Origin: Tenodera sinensis
Lineage: Eukaryota; Arthropoda; Insecta; Mantodea; Mantidae
DNA: 64,000 bases
Direction: 5' to 3'
Assembly (NCBI GenBank): GCA_030765045.1
Contig: CM060963.1
Location: 71,449,117 to 71,513,116 of the forward strand
Shown here: positions 1 through 11,249 of the stretch, piece by piece
How the letters are laid out: every line of letters begins with the position of its first letter
Position numbering within the stretch: the stretch's first letter is position 1
The notes under the pieces: generated by a model
The model's input: only the letters and a program-made list of their open reading frames with translations
Databases searched by the model: none
Told to the model about the DNA's origin: nothing
Translations under genes and position numbers: made by a program

Positions 1-527
1 ATGTACGCAAGGTAAGCAGTGCTTATCCTGTACAATGCTACAAAATTATTTATATTATATTATCTAGCAGCACGATCTGATTCTATGTTAAGCGTTTGGC
101 TACTGCAGTTCACAGAACACTTAGCAGTTGACCTGAACTAAGATTTCAGGTTGCTCTCAATACGTGCAATCATGCATGCAACAATGTACTGTGTCCGTGA
201 GAACTCGTTTCCGTAGGTTTTCGGGTCAGCTCGGGCACCATCGCGGCTCAAGAGAAGCACATGTGTTCAGTGCGGGTCTAGGCGAATGACCTTCCAGCAT
301 TGTCGCAGTTTAATAAGTGTGTTTCAAGGTAATACATAAGTAACGAGTGACTTTTTGCAGTGAGTTTAGCTTTATTATTCGATGACAAGTGTGATATCTC
401 TGACATCTTATTAACAGTTGATTTATGATAGAGTTTCAGATGGTTTACCACGTGTCATGCTAGAGCAAGGTAAGCAGATTCAAACTGTGTGTACACTAGT
501 GCTTGCAGCTTGGAGAGGGTAGGAAGC
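1..527. other. Region upstream of the hAT relic, no gene seen
   Basis: I see no coding signal. A GT at 470 and an AG at 507-508 could bound a 39-base intron just before the ATG at 528, but that is short for an insect intron, so it is weak. A CAGTG at about 16 could be the left hAT end, matching CACTG at 2814-2818, but the similarity is too short to rely on. Confidence 0.3.
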
Positions 528-2665
528 ATGGAATCTTCGCTTTCTTTGGAGAGCAGAACTGCAGACGCGGATGGTTGTACTGTGTGCAATATTATCTCAC
601 GAAATTTTTCTTCTAGAAATTATGAAGAAAAGATTAAAGTTGTGCAGGAAGGAAGACCACTGCCTGACCTAAACATTACTACTCCAATGAAAAGCTGTGT
701 AAGAAAATTCAGTTCACAGCTATATATTGCTAATGAATGGCTTACTGGTTGTCAGTACAAACAAAAGCTTTATTGTTGGTGTTGTCTTCTGTTTGCTAAC
801 GAAAAAAATGTATGGTCTAGTGGTGGGTTCAGTGACATGGGGAACATCCATAAAGCAATTAAAAACACAGTTTGACTAGCACTCATCTCCAAAGCATCAT
901 TCTACTGAAAACATTCGGCAAATCCAGAATTGACCATTTACTGGATACTCAGAAGAAAGTGAGGGAAAATCAGCACAACGAACTAGTAAGAAAAAATACA
1001 GAAATAATGAAACGCCTAATTGATATTGTTTGTTTTTTGGGAAAACAGGAATTAGCATTTAGGGGTCACGATGAATAATCAGAATCCAGCAGCAAGGGAA
1101 ATTATGTAGAACTTGTAAACCTGCTTTGTCTGTATGACAAGTTAAGAACTTTCATCGAGCAGGGGACAGTGTTTACTGGGCTATCAAATCTGATCCACAA
1201 CGACTTAATTGAGTCAATAAGTAATGTTCTAATAATGGAGATAAAGAGAGAAATCAAAGAGACCAGTTTTGTTGCCATTAGTTTGGATGAAAGTACAGAT
1301 GTTGCAAATTCATCCCAACTTTCTGCAGTAATGAGATTCGTGACGTTCAAGAAAGGTTTCTCCACTTTATAAGTATTTCAGATGATCGGTCAGCTGATGC
1401 ATTATACACAACTGTAAAGGAACTCACGGATGAATTTGACTCTGGAGAAAAGCTAGTTGCTCAGACATATGATGGTGCGGCTGTTAAGGCCTTCAGGCAA
1501 AAGTAGGAGGATCATTTCCCCAAGCTCTATTTGTGCACTGTTTCACCCATAGACTAAATCCAGTTCTATCACAGGCGGTTTCACACATTCGAGAACGTAG
1601 GATATTCTTCATGACTGTTAATGGAATAGCAGCATTCTTTTTCCAAGTCTTCTAAGAGAACTGAGGCCCTGGATAATGAGATACACAGAAGATTTCCGCG
1701 TGTTTCGCAAACGCGCTGGAGCTACAGCTCTCGTTTGGTGGAAATATTATATGAATTCAGAAAATAACTTTTTTCATTGTTGGAAACTATTGCAAATGCA
1801 GATGATAAATGAGATCAAGATACTTATACTGCTGCACGCGGTTTCATAAGCACATTGCAGGATTTCACCTTCAAATTTATGTTAGAGATGTTTGCTATAA
1901 TATTCCCCATCACGGACACTCTGTATGATATTCTGCAAGCAAAGTCATCTGATACTGGATATTGCTTATTGAAAGTTACGGAATTTCAGAGGGCTTTAGA
2001 AGAGAAGTGCAATTCCTTCGATGAAGTATGGGACAAAGTTGAAGAAGCCATTGGTGATCCACCACCTATGAAACGTCATACCAGCAGTGGTAGGAAACTG
2101 CACTACCACCATTTGTATTGTGAGGTTCTGGATACGCTTCTACTCCACCTCAGAGAAAGATTTGGTAATATCGAGTCTCTGTGTTTTCTGAAATTGTTAC
2201 ATTTTAAGAACTTCAACAAATACAAATAGTCTTTTCCAGAATTATCTTTTCAATCACTAAAAGAGTCATATGGGACAGTCTGACTTTGTTGCGTTGAGGT
2301 CACAACTCTCTGTCACTTGCTTGTCTCGAGACCTGCATCATAAATCTGTGAATGATCTTCTAGCCTTCAAAAAAAAAAAAAAAAAAGAACAGAACAGAGC
2401 ATATAGTGAAGTGACAAAACTGTGCGAGTTAGTGTTAACTATTCCAGCAAGTAGTGCTGCAGTTGAATGTAGCTTTTCTAAACTAAAAGCCATAAAAATT
2501 ATGCATGCAACAGTCAGGGACAGGAAAGACTTTCAAACTTATCTTTGGTAGCACTAGAGAAAGAGCTTCTGGTAAATCTACAACAGGATCCCAAATTCTA
2601 TGATCTTGTGATTAACGATTTTGCCAAGAAAGGGAGGAGAATCCAGCTCTGCTTCAAATAAGAGA
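528..2665 (+). pseudogene. ZMYM1/DUF4371-type hAT transposase relic
   Basis: Decayed transposase gene of the hAT superfamily, of the kind annotated as zinc finger MYM-type protein 1-like. It reads in pieces. At 528-875 is a TTF-type zinc-finger segment (CQYKQKLYCWCCLLF, FSDMGNIHKAIK). At 875-1370 are DUF4371 motifs (NTEIMKRLIDIVCFLGKQ, FVAISLDESTDVANSSQL). At 1430-1500 is VAQTYDGAAV. At 1855-2229 is a helical region (FPITDTLYDILQAKS). At 2400-2551 is the C-terminal hAT dimerisation motif (LTIPASSAAVECSFSKLKAIK). Such proteins cut and paste DNA in the nucleus. At least five frameshifts or stops and a 16-base A run at about 2370 rule out function. Start chosen at 528 because the similarity begins there; the earlier ATG at 489 adds only unlikely residues. 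Confidence 0.85.
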
Positions 2666-2683
2666 AGGTAAATCATCAATATT

Positions 2684-2884
2684 TTGTTACAAAATAATTT
2701 ACAGGATAAAAATGATACTATTGTTTTTAATTGCATGTACTATGTATTAGCATATTTTCGTTTAACCATTTACAATGAGATTGCTTACCCTGGCCAATAC
2801 CTTCACTACACGCCACTGTTACTACTACTATTACTACTACTATTACTACATGAGACGCATACAGACATGGATGAAGACCAATAG
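2684..2884. repeat. Spacer with short (TAC/TTA) microsatellite
   Basis: Sequence between the hAT relic and the next LINE. A TAC/TTA trinucleotide run sits at about 2815-2850. CACTG at 2814-2818, preceded by TAGTGAAGG in reverse, resembles the end of a hAT element (CAGTGGCG...). The open frame across it is probably fortuitous. Confidence 0.4.
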
Positions 2885-3661
2885 ACTAGATTTGATGTAA
2901 TAAAGGGTACTAAATATAAGGAAATTGACTGCAAAGAATATTCTGAGGAAATGAGTAGTGAAATGTGCGGTATTGAAAAAAAAGGAAAGCTAGTAGTTTT
3001 GGGAGTTTACAGCCCCCCAATATCAGACAAAACTAATTTCCTAGCAAAACTAGATACATGCCTTACCAATACAATAAAAAACAACAAAATTATAGTTATA
3101 GGTGACGTGAATATAGATATCTTAACGGAGGGAATTAAGAAACGATTGTTGCTGGAACTTTTGCAAAGAAATAATCTAGTTCAAATAAAAACGTGTGCAA
3201 CTACAGTGACGAAAACATCATCAACATGCATAGATCACATATACACAAACCTAAAAAGGGAATCAGTAGAGGTAAAAATAATCACGGGTGGGCTTAGCGA
3301 TCATTATGGGCAATTAGTAGAATGTAGTGATATTAATATACAAGGAGGGACAACTAAATCGCTAGTAGAAATCAAAAGAATCATAAATAATACCACATTA
3401 AATTCTCTAAGAGCCTATATTAAACAGGCAACCTGGACAAACATATATAATACAACAGAAATACATGATAAGTTTGAGCACTTTATGAATATATTAAAAT
3501 CATTTTTAGAGGAGTCAGTACCATTACGAAAGGTGTTCTGTAATAAACATAAATCTGACAACTGGCTGACAAAAGGCATAAATAGGTCCTTAGCGAGAAT
3601 GCAGTTTTTAAATAGTCTAAAGTGTAATACGCTAGGGAGAAGTCTCTCACGTACATATTAA
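2885..3661 (+). pseudogene. LINE endonuclease domain (C-terminal part)
   Basis: Apurinic-type endonuclease domain (exonuclease-endonuclease-phosphatase fold) that would nick target DNA for reverse transcription. Visible landmarks are YSPP, the IVIGDVNIDI motif, CIDHIY and the catalytic LSDHYGQ near residue 135. The N-terminal catalytic motifs (the N and E motifs) are missing because the copy is 5'-truncated, so it cannot be active. The frame breaks at 3661, before the linker to the reverse transcriptase. Confidence 0.8.
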
Positions 3662-3669
3662 ATTATAAA

Positions 3670-5557
3670 AACACACTAAATAAAGTAATAAATGAAGCAA
3701 AGAGATTACATAACAGAAGAATCATTCAAAAGGCTGAAAACAAATCAAAAAAGACATGGGATATAATAAAAGTCATTCATAAAGAAAGTGATTCAAAATG
3801 GGCAGAAAATCTTAAAATTCAAACAAATAATGAGCTAATATTAAATCCAAAAGATATAACCAGATCACTAAATGAATATTATATAAATATTGTAACAAAT
3901 TTGGGAATAAAGAAAATGAAAATACAATCAACAAATGAAACAGTAATCTGCAATTCTTTAGTAATAAGAGAAACTACAAAGGAAGAAGTCATCAAACAAA
4001 TAAACTCATTAAAGTGTAAAAAATCCTATAGCTTAGATCAGTACTCAAATGAGATGGTCAAATATTGCAAACATGAGATAGCAGAGATTCTAACACACCT
4101 AATAAACGAAAGTTTTTACAGTGGAACATGTCCAAATATATTAAAGTATACAATAGTTAGACCAATTTATAAAAGAAAGGGTTCCAAACTAATGATGGAA
4201 AACTATCGGCCAATATCTTTATGTTCTGGATTTTCAAAAATTATGGAAGGCATATTTCTAGAACAGCTGCAAAAATTCTGTAACAAATTCAACATTGTAT
4301 TGAGTATCAGTTCGGCTTTCAAAAAAAGAAATCGACCATACATGCAATTAGCAAGGGAAAACGACATAATTATTAAGGCATTAGACAGAAAAGAATATGT
4401 GCTTGCAATCTTTCTTGACCTTTCGAAGGCATTCGACTGTGTAGATATTGAAAAATTGATAGAAATATTAGAAAATTATGGTGTTAGAGGTGTACCACTA
4501 GAATTGATAAAATCTTACTTGACAAATAGCAATGTGTAGAGATAGTACACAATGCAAACGGAAATCTTAAAAAAGTTCGATCTCCATTTAAACGCATAAC
4601 ACATGGCGTACCACAGGGTTCAAAATTGGGACCATACCTATTCATCCTATATATAAATAGTCTGTTTAAAAAAAAAATACACAAAGCAGGAGGTCTAGCT
4701 ATAGGATATGCAGACGATACTACTATAGTTGTAACTGCCAACACTACAGTTGATGTGCAGATCAAAGCAAATAAAATATTAAAAATCATAGATACACATT
4801 TTGCAGAATTGGGGATGGCACTAAATATAAACTAAATATAAACAAAACACAATGGATGCATATTAGTATAAGCAACAAAACACAATCAAATATTACCTTG
4901 GTAATACAAGATAAACAAATCAAACAGATAAATCAAACTAACTTTTTGGGATTAATTATTGATAATAATTTAAAATGGAATAAACATACAGAAAGGATTT
5001 CAAAGAAAATAAATAGTGGTATCTACATATTAAAACAGGTAGCACAAATTATGGCAGAGGATAGTGTAATACAGGTATATTATGCTTTTGTACATTCGCA
5101 TCTCAAATACGGGCTGATACTATGGGGATCAGCAAATATGAAACATTTACTGAAAATATTTAGGCTACAAAAAAGAGCAATAAGGGTAATAAAAAAAATA
5201 CAGACTAGAATCTCATGTAGAGACGCTTTCAAAGGATTAAATTTACTAACACTACCTTGCTTGTAGATTTATGAATGTCTCAAGCATGTAATAAAGGCAC
5301 ATAAAGATGATAAAAACATGAATGTACACAGTCATGACACTAGAACTAGGCAAAACTATTTTAGAAGTAGATTAAGAGGCTCCCTTGGAAAGAAATGTAT
5401 TGAGAGTAATGCAAAGGATTTATATAATCACTTACCTGGTGAAATTAAGGAAATAAACAATGAGGTGAAAATGAAAATGGAAATAAAGTCCTATCTCATC
5501 AAAAATGTATTTTATTCTGTAGAAGAGTATAAGGCAGGAAGAAATGTACGCTGTTAG
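3670..5557 (+). pseudogene. LINE reverse transcriptase and C-terminal region
   Basis: Reverse transcriptase in at least four broken frames. The linker is at 3670-3900. Fingers and palm at 3901-4539 carry VRPIYKRKG, ENYRPISL and the first catalytic block FLDLSKAFDCVD. A stop at 4537 follows. The YADDT catalytic box lies at 4700-4720 in the next frame. The thumb region is at 4856-5266 (NFLGLIIDNNLKWNKH, SHLKYGLILWG, LQKRAIRVI), and the C-terminus is at 5318-5557 (HDTRTRQNYF). The aspartates of both catalytic blocks survive, so the copy is decayed but not ancient. It would have copied its RNA at a nicked chromosomal site. Confidence 0.85.
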
Positions 5558-5797
5558 TTTACCTCTCCTTTAAGAGTAGCTCTGAAGTTAAAATCTGATA
5601 CTTGTGTATACTTAACTAAAATTGTAATCTCATGAAACTCTTAAAATTATAAAAATTGTAAATGTATTCACTTGTCTTATGTACAAAATTCTTCAAATTG
5701 TAAAATTTATGTTTTTTATTTTTTTTTTTTTAATCTGACGAACCTTGTAAATTTTATTACATTGGTGAATAAACTGATACTGATACTGATACATAAA

Positions 5798-6848
5798 CTG
5801 AAGCTGTGATTCTAAAAGGTCCCAGGAAGCACAAGGAAGTGTTTTTCACTATTGGAGGTACCGCGATTACACCCAGTAAAGCAGTACGTTATTTGGGTGT
5901 AATGTTAGGTAATGGTGGAAATTTTGGAGAACATATTAGGACAGTTACCAAAAAAGCCGAGCAGAAAGCATCAGCATTGTGTAGGCTGATGCCAATATTG
6001 GAGGTCTGAGTACCATGAAAAGGCAGTTGCTATGCAGTGCAATATATTCAGTGCTGCTATATGCTGCACCTCTGTGGTGTCCTGTGCTTCAAAAAGGCAT
6101 TTATAAGAACCTCATGGACAAGGTACAAAGAAAGAGGCTTCTGAGAATAGCCTTTGGGTATAGGACTATATCAACTAGAGCCTTACAGGTAATAACTGGG
6201 TCTATCCCTATAGATTTAAAAGTGGAAGAAAGAAGAATCATACATGAGGCAGGTGGCCCACTCTCTAATTATGAGAAGATGAACATCAGAATGCGAATAA
6301 TTGAGAAGTGGCAAAGACGATGGCAAGAGACTATGATAGTAGGGCAGTGGACAAAGAAAATCATTCCCGACATTAATAAATGGCTAAATTGTAAACATCG
6401 ACAGCTGGATTGCTTCCTGACGCAGGTCTTGACAGGACATGGGAGATTCAGATATTATGCCAAGAGGATGGGAAAAACTGAAGATGACTTATGCAAATAT
6501 TGTACACAAGTGGACACTGTGGAACACACCATCTTCCACTGTAAACAATGGGACTTACAGAGAAATGAAGCCCAACGGAAATTAGGTTTTCAGTTAACAG
6601 TTGATAATCTGGGAGAAAAGATTATGGAAAAGAGAGAAACATTGGCCATTGTAAAATCCCTATGTAAATCAATATTGAAGATCAAAGAAGCCGAGGATAG
6701 ACAATTACAGGTAGTTTAGAACGATTAGACAACTGCCATTTCTGAAGTAATGCCACAAGCAGTCCCAGAATGGCATGAGAAGAGGCAGGGTTTTTTAGTT
6801 GGTTAGAGTCCAACTCGCTAGGGTAGCGTCCATGAGGGATTTTTCCCT

Positions 6849-6899
<51 letters not shown>
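5798..6899 (+). mobile_element. 5'-truncated R1-clade LINE with poly(A)
   Basis: A second LINE abuts the first, head to tail. It begins in the reverse transcriptase thumb (KAVRYLGVMLG near 5880). After one frameshift at about 6010 it runs 6015-6719 through ALPLWC-like YAAPLWCPVL, KVQRKRLLRIAFGYRTIS and the terminal zinc-knuckle block (FLTQVLTGHGRFRYYAKRMG, then CKYC...H...C). This C-terminal arrangement is characteristic of the R1 clade (R1, TRAS, SART type). A short 3' UTR ends in a pure A run at 6851-6899, which marks the 3' end. The long ORF is intact, but most of the element, including endonuclease and RT palm, is missing. Confidence 0.85.
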
Positions 6900-6902
<3 letters not shown>

Positions 6903-7137
6903 TATTACTACTACTATTATTACTACTATTATTATTTATTAAAATAAACAAAAGCTACATATTTTCCATTTGCACATACTCACTTTTACTATCTGGCTCT
7001 CTCTAATGAAGCAGGTTTCAGGAAATGAAGAACAATAGACAATATAAGGATAACTTTCATTATAGTGAATAAGTATTTGAGAAATACAAGGGGTATGTGT
7101 ACTTTTAGGTGAACTTTGGAAAGGATTTTTAAACAAT
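6900..7137. repeat. (TACTAT)n tail and unannotated spacer
   Basis: A TACTAT/TATTAT microsatellite at 6900-6942 directly follows the LINE poly(A). The remaining bases hold nothing I recognise. Confidence 0.5.
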
Positions 7138-7634
7138 AAATAAGAAGCACGGGCTGGCCCCATAACGCAGTTGGTAGAGCACCTGCCTGCTATGCAAGGG
7201 GTCCTGGGTTCGATTCCTGGCATGAAGGTACAAATTTTTCTCCAGCCAGGATTATTCCTCATCGTTCCCTGAGTCTGGAAGTATAATGGCAGTGATTACC
7301 ACCTAGGCGGGACCCGAATGTGGTATTCGTGGTGGACGAAGCGGCGTCTGGGCGGGTTTTCTCTAGTTTCTCCTGCCATTCATTCCACCAATTATTCCAT
7401 TATCACCCTTCCAATCATCGATTTCACCTGCATTTCATATCATCCTCTTCCTCACTATCACACCTGGTGTTTGGCTGACCGGGTCTTCACTCTGTCTGGT
7501 CCCCGACAGGCGTCTGACCCTAGTAAGTTCTAGGGGGTGTAAGTCCTACATAAGGGGAGGGGATATCGTTTAGAAAAGCTTACGCAAGCACTTGGTCAGA
7601 ATTTCGACAAAGTCCCACTTGGCAGTGTGTACGA

Positions 7635-7910
7635 ATGGTCACGAAAGTTGCCGAAGTTGCTGTGTTAATGCAGTGCTGCCAACAGCAGAATGCCCCTAGG
7701 AGTTTGTTGCCAATAGTAAGTTTGAATGTTTTTGCGGGAGTCGGCAGTATACTGCTGACCTTCTTAGAAGCAACTAGTGCAACGGATCGCTTTATCAGTA
7801 TATTAGATTTGCCGCCTCTGTGCTTTAATGAGGAGTCATGCATGCAGTTCCTGTACGACGAGGGCCTGCTGAGGACTCGAATGCTATGCAGGGAATGTGA
7901 TGTGCCCTAG
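7635..7910 (+). pseudogene. Possible Merlin/IS1016-type transposase N-terminus
   Basis: A 91-codon frame. Its C-terminal part (ESCMQFLYDEGLLRTRMLCRECDVP) resembles the opening of Merlin/IS1595-like transposases, where a hydrophobic helix is followed by a zinc-binding CxxC. After the stop, the same frame continues with RMGLRKWIFS, which could be the conserved GLR...G(T)FF segment of that family. No catalytic DDE region is present, so the element is non-autonomous. The match is short and made by eye; it could be fortuitous. Confidence 0.35.
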
Positions 7911-8100
7911 GGCGAAGCCTACAGTCCCCCATCTGTGCCATCCCAGCGCATGGGGCTCCGTAAATGGATTTTTTCTCCACTCGAAAATTAAAAAATAAAT
8001 AAATAAAAATAAATAAATAAAAAAGAACACAAATTAATAAAAATAATATAAATATAATAATATAATACTATTAAATATAATATTATATATATAAATAATA

Positions 8101-8807
8101 TATATAATATATTATTAAATAATAATAATACAAGAAAATAATATAATATGTTGTTTTCTAGTGCCTTGCATCTGGCAATGAAGCCATTAGCATTATATTA
8201 TAATATAATATAAAATAAATAAAAAAGAACGATAAATAATAAAAATAATATAAAGATGATATATAATATAAATCTAACAACATTAAAAATAATAATATAA
8301 AATAAAATAAATAAACAAAAAAGGAACGATAAATAGTAAACATAATAAAAATATAATAATATTAAATATAATATATATATGTATATGTATATATATATAT
8401 TACATAATAAAAATATAATAATATTAAATATAATATATATATGTATATATTATATTTAATATTATTATATTTTTATTATGTTTACTATTTATTTACTATT
8501 TATAATAATATTAAATATAATATATATATGTATATATTATATTTAATATTATTATATTTTTATTATGTTTACTATTTATCGTTCCTTTTTTGTTTATTTA
8601 TTTTATTTTATATTATTATTTTTAATGTTGTTAGATTTATATTATATATCATCTTTATATTATTTTTATTATTTATCATTCTTTTTTATTTATTTTATAT
8701 TATATTATAATATAATGCTAATGGCTTCATTGCCAGATGCAAGGCACTAGAAAACAACATATTATATTATTTTCTTGTATTATTATTATTTAATAATATA
8801 TTATATA
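8101..8807. repeat. Near-perfect AT-rich giant palindrome
   Basis: Inverted repeat centred at 8454. Arms 8101-8376 and 8532-8807 match base for base with one difference noticed (near 8230/8678). The inner 155 bases are further AT-rich short palindromes built from a TATAATATTAAATATAATA unit. Because the arms are complementary, the same 61-codon frame appears on both strands (8158-8343 minus, 8565-8750 plus); it is not a gene. The arms could extrude a long hairpin. It lies in the middle of the Merlin-like element. Confidence 0.9.
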
Positions 8808-9209
8808 TATTTATATATTTATATATATAAAATAACATTAAATAATAAAATAATAAATATAAGTATAATATATAGTATTATATATAAATAATATGTATAA
8901 TATAAATGTAATAATCATCATCATACGCGATAGCAGTATGTCTGTGGCGGCAACGACGCGAGTGAGTGCATTTGTGTTTAATGTGTTGGCAACGAAAACT
9001 AGTGTAGTGTAAAAAGCAATGTTGGCAGATGTGAAAATCGTCTGCTAGTCATGCAGTGAAACCTAGTGGGCGATTGTGAAACTACTGTCGGCGCATGCGC
9101 AGTAAGTAAGTTCGGACTTAGAATCTGGCTGGCAAGTGGAAAGTGAGCTGTTCTAAACTTGAGCCAGGGGAGGGTAATCAGGAAAGAAAGAAAGAAAAAT
9201 AAGAAGCAC

Positions 9210-9645
9210 TAGCATACAAATTGAAGAGTAAGAGAATCATGAATTTATTCTAAGTCCACAAAAATTACATGTTGTATGGTAAGCTTATACCAGCAGAAGT
9301 AACTGATAAAGGCTAAAACATATCAGTAATGAGTAGATTTTGCAAACATAATAAGTGTTAAAAAAGAATCAAAATTAAGAAAAGATTAAAAATGTTTTAT
9401 CTGTAAGTTGTAGGGGTATCAAAAAAAATTGATTACGGGGGGGGGGGGGGGGGTGACAGTTTCAATTAAATTTATTTTATTCATAGTATCATTTACCTTT
9501 TGTCAGATACAGCAGATAAGTTATAATTCAACATCATAACTTAATTAATAAACATTAATTATTATGTGCAATTATTTACATCAGATATGTCAAAAACTCT
9601 ACAATAGAAGGCTATATTAATACATTTCTTTAAAAGCTGTGTTCA
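9210..9645. other. AT-rich spacer with poly(G) tract
   Basis: No gene recognised. A G run occupies about 9437-9453. Confidence 0.4.
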
Positions 9646-11245
9646 TTGATTTATGGCATAAAAGAAACACAAGGACTGTTCCTGCCTTTATGGACACAAC
9701 TGTTTAATCAGTGCCTGAAAACCGGCTCAATCCCAGACAGTTGGAGAACAGCCCAGATGACAATATTATATAAAGGGAAAGAAAATACTGAAGACCTTAA
9801 CTCTTACAGGGGTATAGCTCTACAAAACATAACATACAAAATTTTCTCCAAAATTTTATCTAGAAGACTAAGCATGGAAGTGGACAAATTCATCCCAGAC
9901 AGCCTAATCAGCTTTCGAGAAAAAAGGAGCACCCTACAAGCTGTGAAAGTTCTACAAGAAGAAGCAGAGCAAACCCTTAGACACAAGAAGAGCAAATACC
10001 ATGCTGTCTTTGTCGACTACAGGAAAGCGTTTGACTCAGTCAACCGGGATACCCTCATAAATAAACTAACAGAGATGCTGGGAGACACACATCCCCTAGC
10101 CAGAATGATTAAGGCAATTCTGGCATATAACTATATTATTATCAACGACGGCGCAGCCCTGTCCGAAAAGATCAAACAGACAAATGGTGTACCGCAGGGC
10201 GACCCCATGAGCCCCCTGCTGTTTAATATCTTAACGACAGACATCATAGAAATTGTTAAGAACCTCCCCACAGTGAAGCTAATAATGTATGCAGATGACA
10301 TGGCTCTAGGGTCACACTGCAAGAGTGATCTACAAGCAGCACTCGAGAAGCTCGAACAGTGGGCTGAAAAAGTAGCTTCAAGATCAACAAAGAAAAAACA
10401 GTACATATGGTTTTCAGAAAGGGAGGAAAACCAAGTAAAGATGACAAACTTACCCTGCAAGGAGAAAGCCTGACGACTGTAAACAACTTCCGATACCTAG
10501 GAGTAAGCCTACAACCGACCATGACTTCCTACAGTATCCACATCCAGGAAAGAGTAACGGCAGCCATGAAAGCATAAACAGAATTCCTAACATCAACAAA
10601 CTCTCCTTGACCACAGCAATGTCACTATTCCACGCAGTCATAACACCAAAACCCTCCTATGGAATAGAATTAATATGGGAGAAGCTGGCGAGCAGTGATC
10701 TCACAAGACTTGAGAACGTGAAGGCAAGATTCCTGAAGAGGCTCCTAGGAGTCGGGAAGTATTCACCCTCAAGGATGGTGTATGCGTTGACCAGAGAATG
10801 TTTCTTCATAGAGGACCTCAGACTGGAATTAATGCTGCCATCTACTGGCCCTTATCAAGCACACCTAGAGTCACGACATAGGAAGCGAAACGACATCGAC
10901 CCAGACTTCTATGGCACAAGCGCAATGACGGACCGGAAGTGGACAGGGGCATGCCAAGATCAAAGACATGTGGTAATCAGACTCGCTATCCACAGCTTCC
11001 ATCACAAGATATGCAGAACACAAAGATTCCACCAACTGGACACTGACTGCATATGTTCATTGTGCGACCAAAGGTGTGGACGGTATCATATAATAACGTG
11101 TGGAAAAAGAACAAAATCCATAAAAGACTATAGTAACTAAACTCTTAATGCTCTTTCGAGCGCTCCTTATGTATATATTGATTTACGGCAAGTACATAAA
11201 GCATGTTAAAATGTGAAATATTGATTAATAAATTTCTTATACAGT
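9646..11245 (+). mobile_element. 5'-truncated LINE (reverse transcriptase)
   Basis: Non-LTR retrotransposon copy beginning inside the reverse transcriptase. Frame 9646-10473 carries TILYKGKENTEDLNSYRGIAL, FVDYRKAFDSVNR, NGVPQGDPMSPLLFN and the MYADDM catalytic box, so all polymerase motifs survive. A frameshift near 10385 moves the thumb (KEKTVHMVFRKGGKPS, FRYLGVSL) to another frame, a stop follows at about 10575, and 10607-11140 resumes (LTRLENVKARFLKRLLG) to a terminal CxxC zinc knuckle (CICSLCDQRCGRYHIITC). The clade is uncertain. The 3' end is near 11245 and lacks a clear poly(A). Confidence 0.8.
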
Positions 11246-11249
11246 TGTC

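Larger units (their letters stand above)
2885..5797 (+). mobile_element. 5'-truncated Jockey/CR1-group LINE
   Basis: Non-LTR retrotransposon copy that starts inside the endonuclease domain. It continues through reverse transcriptase and ends in a terminal tandem repeat (GATACT three times, 5771-5791) preceded by GTGAATAAACTG. Such short 3' tandem repeats are typical of CR1/L2/Daphne-like and I-like LINEs. Sequence up to 2884 belongs to another frame that ends in a stop, so the truncation point is near 2885. I see no clear target-site duplication. Clade assignment is by motif style only. Confidence 0.8.
7562..9165. mobile_element. Merlin-like DNA transposon inside the SINE
   Basis: A 1.6-kb insertion flanked by an exact 9-base duplication AGGGGAGGG (7553-7561 and 9166-9174). 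Its ends are degenerate inverted repeats: the left has GTTTAGAAAAGCT (7568-7580) and the reverse complement of the right has GTTTAGAACAGCT, both followed at some distance by CACTTG. Merlin elements make 8-9-base duplications and encode an IS1016-like transposase, and a fragment resembling that protein lies inside at 7635-7910. Family assignment is inference; the boundaries are seen directly. Confidence 0.65.
7151..9196 (+). mobile_element. tRNA-headed SINE split by a DNA transposon
   Basis: A SINE whose head has a Pol III A box (TAACGCAGTTGGTAGAGCA, about 7162-7180) and B box (GGTTCGATTCC, 7206-7216). The body runs to 7561, the sequence is interrupted, and the 3' end resumes at 9166-9196 with GGTAATCAGGAAAGAAAG. 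The whole is bracketed by an exact 13-base duplication AAATAAGAAGCAC at 7138-7150 and 9197-9209. A reverse-strand fragment of the same 3' end lies at 23945-23987 and reads uninterrupted across the junction, supporting the split-SINE reading. Confidence 0.75.

Noticed and set aside
7155..7225. Functional tRNA gene
   Set aside because: A and B boxes are present, but the acceptor and anticodon arms do not pair well, and the sequence continues into a SINE body with a target duplication.
8158..8750. Identical 61-residue hydrophobic proteins on opposite strands
   Set aside because: Consequence of the palindrome; AT-rich random frame.
9804..10641. Reverse-strand ORFs opposite the LINE
   Set aside because: Shadows of the plus-strand reverse transcriptase, which has clear motifs.
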